Assembly (NCBI GenBank): GCA_025055285.1
Contig: JANWXM010000008.1
Location: 1-64,000, forward strand
Origin: Saprospiraceae bacterium
GTDB lineage: Bacteria > Bacteroidota > Bacteroidia > Chitinophagales > Saprospiraceae
DNA length: 64,000 nt
Direction of reading: 5' to 3'
A model generated the notes under the pieces. That model saw only the letters and a program-made list of their open reading frames with translations, was not told the DNA's origin and ran no database searches. How positions within the stretch are numbered: the stretch's first letter is position 1; every line of letters begins with the position of its first letter. Position numbers and translations under genes: made by a program. Positions 52,215 through 61,541 of this stretch are shown here, one piece after another.

Positions 52215-53453
52215 TCATTCGTACCGAAGCGCTTCAATTGGGTCGAGCCGAGCAGCCCTGAGAGCAGGGTAAAAGCCCGAAGCAATGCCAACTACCATAC
52301 ACAACACAAAGCCGAGAATTATCCAAGGCCAGGGCACAAGAAAATTACCCCCTACAAAAAGCGTGACGATATTACCCACCAAGATACCCATGAGGATGCC
52401 CACTGCTCCACCCATTTGGCAGATGAGTACTGCTTCCGTTAAAAACTGGTTGAGAATATCGCGACGTGTAGCTCCTATGGCCTTGTAGATACCAATCTCG
52501 CGAGTGCGCTCAGTGACGCTAACGAGCATGATGTTCATAAGACCAATAGCGGCACCTAAAAGCGTCATCAGGCCGATTGCTATGGTCGCTAAACGCAATT
52601 TAGTTGTATTTTCCTTGAAAATAGCGATTAGGCTGTCGCTAGCGAAAACTTCGAAATCATCCTCTTGTCCTGGGCGCAGGCCGCGAATCTGCCGAAATAG
52701 CCCTATCGCTTCAGATTTAGCTTCTTCCAAGTCAGGCGCATGATGAACGGCCACTACTAGGTCGTAGTTTGTCTCCGCTGTCCCATATAGCGCGCGCACG
52801 CGCTCTAAGGGAGCATAGACAGCGCGATCGGCCTGGCTATTCATCGCAGCACCTTTAGACTTGAGCACACCGACGACGCGATAGCGTTGACTGCCCACCA
52901 GCACGATCTGATCTAGCGCGCGTTCGGGCTCATCGTTAAAGAGCAGTTCGACAATTGCCCGCCCTAGGATAATTTTGCTATGGCCATCTTCTACTTCAGT
53001 TTTGGAAAAATTGCGCCCATGTTCAATATCTAAACCTTTGGCGGAAAAATAGTTTTCGTCGACGCCGACAAAACTGACGTTTGGGTTAGTTTTTTTGTCG
53101 TAAAATTTTACCGTAGCTAAGTTGGTTGCCTGCAAGGAGACAGACACCGCAGCCGGGAAGTTAAAGCGCTCTTTAAACTGAATCGCTTGCTCGTATGAGA
53201 TAGGATCAGACTTCTTTTGACGAATGCCTCGGCGGCTGCCCCTTATATCACCCCATTTTTGTTCAATAATAAAAGAATTGGCGCCCAGACCAGAGAAACT
53301 GTCGTTGAGAGAATTGGCTATGGCGTCTATGGCAGTAAGGATGCCAACTAACGCCGTAATGCCAAAAGCAATAATAGACAGTGTAAGCACGGCGCGCAAC
53401 ATGTTCGCTCGGATGTTGCGCCAAGCCAAGAGAAGAATCTCTGAAAACGGCAT
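52215..53453 (-). CDS. MacB/FtsX-type ABC transporter permease
   Basis: A 412-residue inner-membrane permease. ATG 53453 (MPFSEILLLAWRNIRANMLR) is supported by a -7 box at 53485-53492; the frame upstream to 53699 is dismissed. It has one N-terminal helix, a large periplasmic MacB-PCD domain (about 50-270), and three C-terminal helices with the FtsX signature VTERTREIGIYKAIGATRRD. It ends RAARLDPIEALRYE. It normally works with a MacA adaptor and an ATPase, neither of which is adjacent, so it is an orphan. Confidence 0.92.
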   Translation of the reverse strand: MPFSEILLLAWRNIRANMLRAVLTLSIIAFGITALVGILTAIDAIANSLNDSFSGLGANSFIIEQKWGDIRGSRRGIRQKKSDPISYEQAIQFKERFNFPAAVSVSLQATNLATVKFYDKKTNPNVSFVGVDENYFSAKGLDIEHGRNFSKTEVEDGHSKIILGRAIVELLFNDEPERALDQIVLVGSQRYRVVGVLKSKGAAMNSQADRAVYAPLERVRALYGTAETNYDLVVAVHHAPDLEEAKSEAIGLFRQIRGLRPGQEDDFEVFASDSLIAIFKENTTKLRLATIAIGLMTLLGAAIGLMNIMLVSVTERTREIGIYKAIGATRRDILNQFLTEAVLICQMGGAVGILMGILVGNIVTLFVGGNFLVPWPWIILGFVLCMVVGIASGFYPALRAARLDPIEALRYE

Positions 53454-53484
53454 ATAAATTCTGCACAATTTAACTGAGTGCTGC

Positions 53485-53492
53485 CAAAGGTA
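53485..53492 (-). promoter_or_regulatory. -7 box for the MacB-type permease
   Basis: TACCTTTG on the minus strand, 31 nt before ATG 53453. Confidence 0.5.
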
Positions 53493-53599
53493 AGGCGGTT
53501 GAACGTCTAGAGAGCGTTCTTTTTGAGCAGAGGCGAGTTTTTTTCGATAAAAAAGCGTTGTAGTTCGGATGTGGATTCGACAAGGAAAGGTGTCTTGCG

Positions 53600-53607
53600 T
53601 ATCTTTG
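53600..53607 (+). promoter_or_regulatory. -7 box for the Trp-repeat protein
   Basis: TATCTTTG, 32 nt ahead of ATG 53640. Confidence 0.5.
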
Positions 53608-53639
53608 ACTAAGCTTATCGAGGTCTTTTTGAATGGAAG

Positions 53640-54239
53640 ATGGTAGTCTTTCGTCTTTTTGTTCTGCTTTGGGCGGCGGCTGCGTGGGTGCGCGGTCAAT
53701 CGCTATCGAGTGCGCACACGCGCTGGCTCAATTCATTCGTTGAATGGGAGTTGTATGCCTTTGCTCCAGACACTAGTATTTCTGAGGAAGAAGAGGAGGT
53801 CGAGGCACCGCGCGAAGTCATCTTCGGTGACCTTAAGTTGCGCTGGCTTGTGCTGCGCGAAGACTGGACAGAGTGGGAGTTTACTACTCCTGACGATCGA
53901 GGAATCATTCGCATGAAATGGAAAGGCGACCCTACCCAGTGGGAACTCCGCACGTATACAGGTGCTGTGGTTACCATGCGCGCCTTGTGGCCTGAAGACC
54001 TCACAGAATGGCGCGTCACCGACAATGAGGTGACCCTTACCCTTCGCAGCCGTTGGAAAAATATGTTCGACGAGTGGCGTGTAGAAGATCCAGCACAGGG
54101 TACCTTTTATATGCAAACCTTCTACGAAGGCGATCCGCGCGATTGGGCCATTGACGATCGACTTCACCCGTCTGTTTCCATACCTGTAAAAGTTGCTCTG
54201 ACTTTTTTAGTCCTCTTTCATTCCTCGCCGCGCATTTAA
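53640..54239 (+). CDS. Exported protein made of 22-23-residue Trp repeats, function unknown
   Basis: A 199-residue protein I do not recognise. Residues 1-19 form a signal peptide (VVFRLFVLLWAAAAWVRG). An acidic run (SISEEEEEVEAP) sits at about 46-57. Trp residues recur at 79, 101, 124, 146 and 169, spaced 22, 23, 22 and 23, each inside a motif like (E/G)D-x-T-x-W-E/R (DWTEWEF, DPTQWEL, DLTEWRV, MFDEWRV, DPRDWAI); a sixth, FVEWELY, lies at 36. Between them are alternating hydrophobic/charged strands. This suggests a small beta-repeat domain. A hydrophobic C-terminus (VKVALTFLVLFH) could anchor it. It has its own promoter. Confidence 0.7.
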   Translation: MVVFRLFVLLWAAAAWVRGQSLSSAHTRWLNSFVEWELYAFAPDTSISEEEEEVEAPREVIFGDLKLRWLVLREDWTEWEFTTPDDRGIIRMKWKGDPTQWELRTYTGAVVTMRALWPEDLTEWRVTDNEVTLTLRSRWKNMFDEWRVEDPAQGTFYMQTFYEGDPRDWAIDDRLHPSVSIPVKVALTFLVLFHSSPRI

Positions 54240-54337
54240 GCCAATTTTAGCACAAATTGTTATTGTCTGTTAGCAAAGCAAACAATTTTACACGGGTTTG
54301 CGTCTATCTGTTGGCTTGACAACGTTTGACTGAGAAT

Positions 54338-57079
54338 ATGAATAAATTTATCCCAATAGCAGCGGCTTTACTCTTCTGCGGCAGTTTTGCTGGGGCCCAG
54401 CCATCAAACGACAATTGCACGAATCCAATCGTAATTTCTAATGTAACAAATTACTGCAGTGCTCCAGCGGCATTCACGAACGTCGGCGCCACGCCATCGG
54501 GTTATGGGCCGGCAACGTGTTTTGGCACAGCTTCTAATGACGTTTGGTTTGCCTTTGTAGCTCAGGCCACTGATGTTACGATTGTCGTGCGCGGTGCGAC
54601 TCAGCAAGCGGCAGGAGGAACCTTGCGCAATCCTCAAGTCTCTCTGTATGCAGGTTTGTGCGGCGGTACGATTAGCCAACTGGCGTGCCAGAGTTCGACT
54701 AACAACACCCACATTGCTGAACTGAGCAAGAGCGGTCTGTTCGTCGGCACGACCTATCTCATTCGCGTGCAGGGCGCGAATAATGCCACAGGAACCTTCC
54801 AATTGTGCCTTAATAATTTCAATCCTCCGGCTGTACCAACCTCAGACTGCCCGACAGCGGCCTTGCTATGCGATAAGTCGCCTTTTGTTGTCAAAAGCGT
54901 GACTGGAGCTGGAAGCAACATTACAGAATTAAATGACGCTGCCTGCTTTTCTGGTGGTGCACCTACAAACTACGAGAGCAATTCCACTTGGTTTGTGTGG
55001 ATTTGTGACCAACCGGGGACTTTGACGTTCACGCTGACGCCGCTGAGCCCGCCAGATGATTTGGACTTTGTCGTCTACCGCTTACCTAATGGTGTAGGTA
55101 ACTGTCAGGGCAAACAAGTGGTGCGTTGCGTAGCCAGTGGAGATTTTTCCTATCCAAGCCCGTGCATGGGACCGACGGGTCTGCGAGCAGGCGAAACGCG
55201 CACAAGCATACCTGCCGGGTGTAACTTCTCCAACCCTACCACTTGGGCAGCACCAATTAACATGCAATCGGGTGAAGTGTATGCTCTATGTGTTAATAAC
55301 TTTACTAGTAGTGGCAATGGTTTCTCAATTGAGTTTGGCGGCACGGGTACTTTTCTAGGGCCTAAAGCCGACTTCGCATTGAAGCCCTCGGCAGTATGTC
55401 TGGGAGCGCCCGTAGAATTTACCGATGCTTCCTCTTTTGCCCTAGGCTCTATCACGAAATATACCTGGAGTTTTGGCCCGAATGCGAAACCCACTGTCGC
55501 TACGGGGCGCGGGCCGCATTCTGTTATCTTTTCCGAGCCTGGCCTACATTCTGTTGTTCTGCAGATAGAAACCAACTTAGGTTGTAAGGTAACTACCATC
55601 AAAACCGTTCAGGTATACCCACAGGTTGAGGTAGACACTTTTATTGCTGCTCCTGACTGCAACGGAGGCACTAACGGCGAAATCATCATCACGAATATTG
55701 AAAAAGGCACACCGCCGTACCTATTTAGTTGGCGAGGCGGTCCGTTCACGTCGAGCAACAGTCTCTCAGGTTTGGCGGTGGGCACTTACAACGTGGTTAT
55801 TCGAGATGCAAACAATTGTGAGACGTCGCTCAACATCGAGGTGCGCGAGAAGGAGTTAACAGTGGTGCCTGAGGTTCGAAAGCCGCTTTGTACAGGCGAT
55901 GCTAATGGCGTCATCACGCTTAATGTGACCAACGGCACACCGCCCTATCTCTTCAACTGGGGCAACGGTTTCGTGCCCAGCAACACACAAGGTGGTTTTG
56001 CGGCGGGCGTGTACACCATTTTAGGAATAGACGCAGAACTATGCAAGGGCACGTTCAAGGTGACAGTTACCGACAATCCACCTCTTTCCCTTCAGCTGGA
56101 TACTACGGATATCAGTTGCTACGGAGCTAATGATGGTATGGGCATCGTTGTTGCCAGTGGAGGAGTAGGGAATTATACCTATCGGTGGAGTCAAAATAGC
56201 ACGAACAACGTAGCAGATCGGCTAGGTCCGGGCCAATATTTTGTTACTGTTACAGACAATAACGGTTGCACGATTGTAGGCGGTATTTTTATCAGCGAGC
56301 CGGAACGCATAAGCATTCGAGTGGTTGACAAGAAGGACTTGCGCTGCAATGGTTTGCCAGAGGGCGCTGTTACTCTCTCTGCCGAAGGCGGGAGAAAACC
56401 TTATTTCTACTGGGTAGATAGCCGCCGACCTACTTCCTCTCCACGCATAGAGAACCTGCCGGCTGGCAACTACTGGATAAAAATGCGCGATGCCAACGGA
56501 TGTGTAGACTCTACTTTCATAACCCTTAACCAGCCGCCTCCACTCGCCATTTTTGCTAACCCCAAAGAAATTACTTTAGACCTTGGCTACACTGAGCAGC
56601 TTCGAACTACTACCAGTCCTCCTGTCGGAGTGAAAAAGTTCGTATGGACACCACCGTTGGGCCTCAGCTGTGTCGACTGTCCAGAGCCAGTCCTCACTGC
56701 TATTCGGAACGCTCTTTACATCGTCCAGGTTACCGATGAGAATGGTTGCGTGGCGTACGATTCCGTACGCTTAATTGTGCGCGATGAGCGACCAATCTAT
56801 GTGCCTAACGTGTTTGCGCCCGACAAGCCATATCCAAACAACTACTTTACTCTGTTTGGAGGACCAGCGGCGTTGCGCATAGAGTTGCTGCGCATCTACG
56901 ATCGGTGGGGAAGCCTTGTCTTCGAAGCGCGCGACATTCCCCTTAACGAGCCTGCTCTTGGCTGGGACGGACGTTTCCGTGGAAAACCCGTAGACGGGGT
57001 TTTTACTTTCTATGCGCTGGTGCGTTTTGCCGACGACCGTCAATCGCAATACGAAGGCAGTGTAACCGTAGTGCGATGA
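54338..57079 (+). CDS. T9SS cargo protein with PKD and SprB-type repeats and gliding-type C-terminal sorting domain
   Basis: A 913-residue secreted protein. ATG 54338 (MNKFIPIAAALLFCGSFAGA) starts the signal peptide; TTG 54326 is the weaker option. Two Cys-rich jelly-roll-like domains occupy about 25-340, a PKD-like domain 345-430 (FTDASSFALGSITKYTWSFG), then about four SprB repeats (such as GTPPYLFSWRGG and GTPPYLFNWGNG, each ending with a YxVxxxDxxxC strand), then the type B (gliding motility-associated) C-terminal domain from about 830 (VPNVFAPDKPYPNNYF, IYDRWGSLVFE, WDGRFRGKPVDGVFTFY). It should cross the outer membrane by the type IX system and sit on the surface as an adhesin or matrix protein. 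Confidence 0.9.
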   Translation: MNKFIPIAAALLFCGSFAGAQPSNDNCTNPIVISNVTNYCSAPAAFTNVGATPSGYGPATCFGTASNDVWFAFVAQATDVTIVVRGATQQAAGGTLRNPQVSLYAGLCGGTISQLACQSSTNNTHIAELSKSGLFVGTTYLIRVQGANNATGTFQLCLNNFNPPAVPTSDCPTAALLCDKSPFVVKSVTGAGSNITELNDAACFSGGAPTNYESNSTWFVWICDQPGTLTFTLTPLSPPDDLDFVVYRLPNGVGNCQGKQVVRCVASGDFSYPSPCMGPTGLRAGETRTSIPAGCNFSNPTTWAAPINMQSGEVYALCVNNFTSSGNGFSIEFGGTGTFLGPKADFALKPSAVCLGAPVEFTDASSFALGSITKYTWSFGPNAKPTVATGRGPHSVIFSEPGLHSVVLQIETNLGCKVTTIKTVQVYPQVEVDTFIAAPDCNGGTNGEIIITNIEKGTPPYLFSWRGGPFTSSNSLSGLAVGTYNVVIRDANNCETSLNIEVREKELTVVPEVRKPLCTGDANGVITLNVTNGTPPYLFNWGNGFVPSNTQGGFAAGVYTILGIDAELCKGTFKVTVTDNPPLSLQLDTTDISCYGANDGMGIVVASGGVGNYTYRWSQNSTNNVADRLGPGQYFVTVTDNNGCTIVGGIFISEPERISIRVVDKKDLRCNGLPEGAVTLSAEGGRKPYFYWVDSRRPTSSPRIENLPAGNYWIKMRDANGCVDSTFITLNQPPPLAIFANPKEITLDLGYTEQLRTTTSPPVGVKKFVWTPPLGLSCVDCPEPVLTAIRNALYIVQVTDENGCVAYDSVRLIVRDERPIYVPNVFAPDKPYPNNYFTLFGGPAALRIELLRIYDRWGSLVFEARDIPLNEPALGWDGRFRGKPVDGVFTFYALVRFADDRQSQYEGSVTVVR

Positions 57080-57317
57080 CTCGAACTTTTTGAGGAAGAA
57101 AATTGCCTTTAGGATTTAAGTATTGTCGTTCAGTCTCTATTCAAAAATTTCAACGGTGCTGGAAATTTTAGGAAACTCTACTGCTCGGGAACGGCAGAAT
57201 TTGACGCGTATTCTCTATCGACTGGTTATGTGTAAAAGCATGAAAGTTAATGGCCGGTGCGGCCTGCTTGGCCAACGAAACAGATAGGCCTAGAAATTTG
57301 TCGACCTTAGAAATAGT

Positions 57318-58478
57318 TCAGAGCACTTCCATTGCTTGCTCAAGGTCTTCCCACAACCATTCAGGGTCCTCTAGACCGACGTAGAAGCGACAAAGTGACC
57401 ACGGCAAATGCGGCTCGGGCCTGCCAGGAATACCGTAAAAGCCTACCATGGGAACAACCAGTGACTCATAACCGCCCCACGACACAGCCAAGAGAAAGCG
57501 CTTGAGGCGGTGTACAAAAGCCTCCATGCGCTCCATTGAGGCGGTACGGAATTGGACGGAGAAGAGCCCTCCGCAACCGCGCATTTGGCGCAAGGCTAAC
57601 TCGCGCTGAGGAAAAGTAGAATGGAAAGGATACCACAGGCGCTCTACCTTAGGATGCCCTTCTAACTTTTCTACCAGAAATCGGGCGCTAGCGTCGCTAC
57701 GCGCTAGGCGCAGCGGCAGTGTCCGCAACCCGCGCAACACCAACGCTGCATCGTGTGGCCCTAGAATGCCACCCAGGGTCATCAGTTCTGACTCAAAAAT
57801 GCGTCGCACCATTGCTCTACTGGCACACAGCACACCTACAACTACATCGGAATGGCCATTGAGGTACTTTGTGCCAGAATGCACCACAATATCAATACCG
57901 AACGCTGCTGGGTTTTGGTAGATAGGCGAGCAGTACGAGTTGTCGGCGATAGTTACTATTCCGCGCGAACGCGCTAGTTCAGCGCAAGCCGCTAGATCTT
58001 GGCATTCGAAAGTCATCGTGTTAGGGCTTTCAAGATATAGCACTCGCGTGTTTGGCCGCAAGGCAGCGCGAATGTTTGCTATGTCTGTCCCATCCACGAA
58101 GGTGTAAGCCACTCCGAAGCGCGGTAAAAACTTTCGCACTAGAGTACTCGTCCACGAATAGGGATGCTGCTGACATATTATATGGTCACCCGCCTGAACG
58201 TTGCCCAAGATGGCAGCGGCAATGGCACCTACACCACTGCCAAAAACTAAACAGTCCTCTGTGCCCTCTAAAGCGGCTAATTTTTGACGCAAAATTTCTA
58301 CCGTAGGATTGTTTCCTCGCGTGTATACATGGTGAGTTAGCTCATCAGCAAATGCCGCTCGCCACGACGTCAAATCGCTGAAAGCGAAATTACTGCTTTG
58401 AATAACGGGCGGCGCTATTGCACCGAAATACGCCTCCCGCGTTTCGCCCAAATGGGTTAAGATTTCGCTAAGAGTCAT
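57318..58478 (-). CDS. Cys/Met-metabolism PLP-dependent enzyme (cystathionine gamma-synthase/lyase family)
   Basis: A 386-residue fold-type I PLP enzyme. The PLP Lys lies in VVHSGTKYLNGHSDVVVG; other hallmarks are the YTRGNNPTVEILRQKLAALE block, LESPNTMTFE and IADNSYCSPIYQNP. The C-terminal VSWGGYESLVVPM is the substrate-specificity loop. Lyase, synthase and methionine-gamma-lyase activities cannot be told apart from these motifs. It is a single gene, convergent with the T9SS protein. Confidence 0.9.
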   Translation of the reverse strand: MTLSEILTHLGETREAYFGAIAPPVIQSSNFAFSDLTSWRAAFADELTHHVYTRGNNPTVEILRQKLAALEGTEDCLVFGSGVGAIAAAILGNVQAGDHIICQQHPYSWTSTLVRKFLPRFGVAYTFVDGTDIANIRAALRPNTRVLYLESPNTMTFECQDLAACAELARSRGIVTIADNSYCSPIYQNPAAFGIDIVVHSGTKYLNGHSDVVVGVLCASRAMVRRIFESELMTLGGILGPHDAALVLRGLRTLPLRLARSDASARFLVEKLEGHPKVERLWYPFHSTFPQRELALRQMRGCGGLFSVQFRTASMERMEAFVHRLKRFLLAVSWGGYESLVVPMVGFYGIPGRPEPHLPWSLCRFYVGLEDPEWLWEDLEQAMEVL

Positions 58479-58598
58479 GAATAAAATCGAGGAGATAATT
58501 TAGCATACTTTTTGTTTCAATGCGCTTCCAGATCGGCCAGAAACGCGACCGCGCGCTAGCCCTCTGGCGCAAAGGGTTTAGAGCCACATGCTGTGTTT

Positions 58599-59396
58599 TC
58601 ACTTGTTTGCTTCGTACCAGACGCCCAACTGCTCGAAATCGGTCCAGGAGAGCATCTCCGGACGCTTTTCGAAAAAAGCATCGCGGTAGAGCTGCTCGGC
58701 TGGAAAAAATTCTTTAAGGGTGTTTCGCAGCATTTTGCGCCGCTGGTTGAAGGCTGTCTTCACCAGCCGCCGGAATGTTTCCTCGCGGCATTGGAGTTCA
58801 AATCCATCTTTGCGCGTTAGGCGGATGACTGCAGAGCGCACTGTAGGCGGCGGTTCGAAGGCGCCGCGCTCAAGGGTGAAGAGCATCTCTACGTTGTAAT
58901 AAGCTTGGACTAGAACGCTAGTGATGCCATAGATGCGGGTGCCCGGCGTTGCTGCGATGCGATCTGCTACTTCCTTTTGAAACATGCCTACTACTTCAGG
59001 TATAGATCCACGGAAATTCAGCACCCAAAAGAGAATTTGAGTGCTGATATTATAGGGAAAGTTCCCTATGAGGCAAAAAGGCTGATCGCCCCAAATCGCT
59101 GTAGGATTGAAGGCTAAAAAGTCGCCTCGGATAAGGCGCGTACCAAGCTGAGGCAGGTGTTTGCGCAAATAGTCTACCATGTCTGCGTCGGCCTCTACAG
59201 CGTATGTGACGTACTGCTCACTACGCGCTAACAGGTGGCGTGTCAAAATGCCCATGCCAGGGCCTACCTCCAGCACGTGCCCAACTTCGATAGCTCGCTG
59301 CAGGGCTGCTACTATGCGCGCAGCCGTGTGGTCATTTTTCAAGAAGTGCTGGCCGTATGACTTCTTTGGACGCAAGATGTGTTTTCGTAAATGCAA
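58599..59396 (-). CDS. rsmA: 16S rRNA dimethyladenosine transferase RsmA (KsgA)
   Basis: A 265-residue methyltransferase that dimethylates two adenosines near the 16S 3' end in late 30S assembly. It starts MHLRKHILRPKKSYGQHFLK; motif I is VLEVGPGMGILTRHLL, the catalytic element is IGNFPYNIS (N-x-P-Y), and the C-terminal RNA-contact region has TAFNQRRKMLRNTLK. A near-consensus -7 box, CATCTTTG, lies at 59429-59436 on the minus strand. Confidence 0.96.
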   Translation of the reverse strand: MHLRKHILRPKKSYGQHFLKNDHTAARIVAALQRAIEVGHVLEVGPGMGILTRHLLARSEQYVTYAVEADADMVDYLRKHLPQLGTRLIRGDFLAFNPTAIWGDQPFCLIGNFPYNISTQILFWVLNFRGSIPEVVGMFQKEVADRIAATPGTRIYGITSVLVQAYYNVEMLFTLERGAFEPPPTVRSAVIRLTRKDGFELQCREETFRRLVKTAFNQRRKMLRNTLKEFFPAEQLYRDAFFEKRPEMLSWTDFEQLGVWYEANK

Positions 59397-59935
59397 AGTT
59401 TTACAATACTCCTTCCTCTCTGCAGATGCAAAGATGACGACAAGTGATAGAATAGAAGAATAACCTATACGCTGATATTACCCACAAGTAGTGCAGAGCA
59501 TCTTGTCGAAGTCTAACCTGGCTGAGGAAAAACTCTTGCTACTAGTGTCTAAATTCCTCTAGGTTTATTGTGCGGCACTAGAGAATATTTCTCTAAGAGG
59601 TGCTGCTTTTCACATGGCTAAGTGTGAATGAAGGCAATTTTTCTTCCTCTCTCCTCTGCTCAATCAGGCGGTTTCAGAAGGCTCAATATGCCTGTCTTAG
59701 CGGAACAACGTGACCCGACGAAGTATGGCTTCCCCCTTGTTTGCACGAGGTCTGGCATGAAGAGTCTTCAAAAGTCCGAGCCTTGCATCGTTTTCTATTG
59801 GTAATCATAAGTAAGTTTTGATTTAGCATTAGGCTATTTCGACGAAGCTCGGCATTGGCAAGCCCTTCGTGATTTGTGTCACATGAGGACTACCTCTCCT
59901 CTGACGATCTTTGTGGGCAAAATTGTACCCTTCTT
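59397..59935. other. Intergenic region between divergent rsmA and rhodanese genes
   Basis: A 539-bp stretch without a supported gene. It has a 7-bp inverted repeat TAGAGAA-TAT-TTCTCTA (59579-59595) and near-consensus -7 boxes for both neighbours (59429-59436 minus, GATCTTTG 59906-59913 plus). Nothing else stands out. Confidence 0.5.
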
Positions 59936-60349
59936 ATGCGCAAAAAACTGTTTCGGCCTGCTGCTTCTGTAGGAGCTTTTATTCTGTTCAGTGTTCTACT
60001 TAAGGGTCAAAGCAATCTTAATATCAATCAGTTAGAAAGCTTGTTGGCCTCTGACAAAACCGTACAAGTAGTTGATGTGCGTACACCGGGCGAAATCCAG
60101 CAAACGGGTAAAATTGCCGGTGCCTGGGAAATCAACTATGCCGCACCCGATTTTGCAGAGAAAATTAGACACCTCGATCGCAAGCGCCCGGTTGTGCTTT
60201 ACTGCGCTTCTGGTGGCCGTAGTACTCGGGCAGCTGCTCAATTAGTCCAGATGGGCTTTGCCAAAGTCTATAATTACACAGGCGGCATGTACGAATGGAA
60301 AGCTTTGCGAAAGCCTACTGTACCTGCTGGTGACAAAACTAAACCATAA
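59936..60349 (+). CDS. Exported single-domain rhodanese
   Basis: A 137-residue protein. ATG 59936 (MRKKLFRPAASVGAFILFSV) gives a signal peptide; the longer frame to 59876 has none. The rhodanese domain shows VVDVRTPGEIQQTGKIAGAW and the active loop CASGGRSTRAA with catalytic Cys in the C-x-G-G-R-S motif. It would carry sulfane sulfur in the periplasm. Substrates are unknown. It lies 22 bp before the hydroxylase gene, so they may be co-transcribed. Confidence 0.88.
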   Translation: MRKKLFRPAASVGAFILFSVLLKGQSNLNINQLESLLASDKTVQVVDVRTPGEIQQTGKIAGAWEINYAAPDFAEKIRHLDRKRPVVLYCASGGRSTRAAAQLVQMGFAKVYNYTGGMYEWKALRKPTVPAGDKTKP

Positions 60350-60371
60350 CAGTCAATCCTGTTATAATATA

Positions 60372-61253
60372 ATGATGAGTAAGTACTGGGACATTTTCAT
60401 CAGTAGTGCTGAGGGCTATGCCCGCTATTTCCTACATGAAGTACTCACGCCGCATTGGGGCAATTATTTCTATTGGCTCATCGCCATCTCACTAGCTGTC
60501 TATGTTTTAGAGTTACTCTTCCCTTGGCGCAAGAACCAGCGCGCTATCCGGGAAGACTTTTGGCTAGACACCTTCTACATGTTTTTCAACTTTTTCCTGT
60601 TCAGTCTAGTGGGTTATGCGGCCATTTCTAACGTAGTGGTGCAGGCATTCAACGATTTTCTGGCTTGGGCCTTTGGCATCCGCAATTTAGTGGCTGTTGA
60701 AATTAGTGATTGGCCCTACTGGGCGCAATTCCTGACGCTCTTCGTAGTGCGCGACTTCATTCAGTGGAACGTACACCGACTCTTACATCGCGTGCCTTGG
60801 TTATGGGAGTTCCACAAAGTGCATCATTCTGTGCGCGAGATGGGCTTCGCTGCGCATCTGCGCTACCACTTCATGGAAACTATTGTGTACCGCAGTGTTG
60901 AATACCTACCATTAGCTATGATTGGCTTTGGTATTCAGGATTTTTTGCTTGTGCACTTGTTTACGCTAACAGTTGGACACCTCAACCACGCCAACATCTA
61001 CCTACCAATAGGCCCACTCAAATATATCTTTAACAGCCCGCAGATGCACATCTGGCACCACGCGAAGCACTTACCTGAAGGCTGCTATGGCGTCAATTTT
61101 GGCCTCACACTCTCCGTGTGGGACTACCTATTTGGCACTGCACACATCCCACACGATGGGCGTGACATTCCTTTAGGTTTCGAAGATGTAGACGAGTATC
61201 CACATAATTTTTTCCAACAGCTAGTAGCGCCCTTCCGAGCATGGAAAGCCTGA
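60372..61253 (+). CDS. Sterol desaturase/fatty-acid hydroxylase superfamily membrane protein
   Basis: A 293-residue di-iron membrane oxygenase. ATG 60372 or 60375 is the start (MMSKYWDIF); the frame further upstream overlaps the rhodanese gene and is ignored. There are about five membrane helices and the histidine boxes HRLLH (HxxxH), HKVHH (HxxHH), HLNH and HIWHH (HxxHH). Members hydroxylate or desaturate lipids, sterols or carotenoids at the inner membrane. It reads in the same direction as the rhodanese gene. Confidence 0.9.
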   Translation: MMSKYWDIFISSAEGYARYFLHEVLTPHWGNYFYWLIAISLAVYVLELLFPWRKNQRAIREDFWLDTFYMFFNFFLFSLVGYAAISNVVVQAFNDFLAWAFGIRNLVAVEISDWPYWAQFLTLFVVRDFIQWNVHRLLHRVPWLWEFHKVHHSVREMGFAAHLRYHFMETIVYRSVEYLPLAMIGFGIQDFLLVHLFTLTVGHLNHANIYLPIGPLKYIFNSPQMHIWHHAKHLPEGCYGVNFGLTLSVWDYLFGTAHIPHDGRDIPLGFEDVDEYPHNFFQQLVAPFRAWKA

Positions 61254-61541
61254 CACTTACCGCTTTCAACGCTATGGATGTGCATATGCTTTTTTTTCTA
61301 AATGTTTGGGATAGGTTATCTCTTTTGGGTTGCAATTCCTTAAAGACTTTTTGCACTAATAAGTAGGCGAGCTGCAACTAAAAAGCGCAAAGTGTATTGC
61401 AATAAGGTGAAAAATAATCTGTGAGGCAACTTTTGAGTTCAACGCCCGCTTTTCCGTGGCTGCGAAAGGTTAGGCAAAGCGGTGGAGTGAAGGGTGTATA
61501 AATTCACTAGAACTTACTCCTACGTGCCCAGATACCGCTTC
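61254..61541. other. Gene-poor stretch downstream of the hydroxylase gene
   Basis: A 288-bp stretch between the hydroxylase stop and the end of the lipase pseudogene. No gene or terminator with a convincing T-run is visible; a T-run at 61288-61294 lacks a clear stem. Confidence 0.4.
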
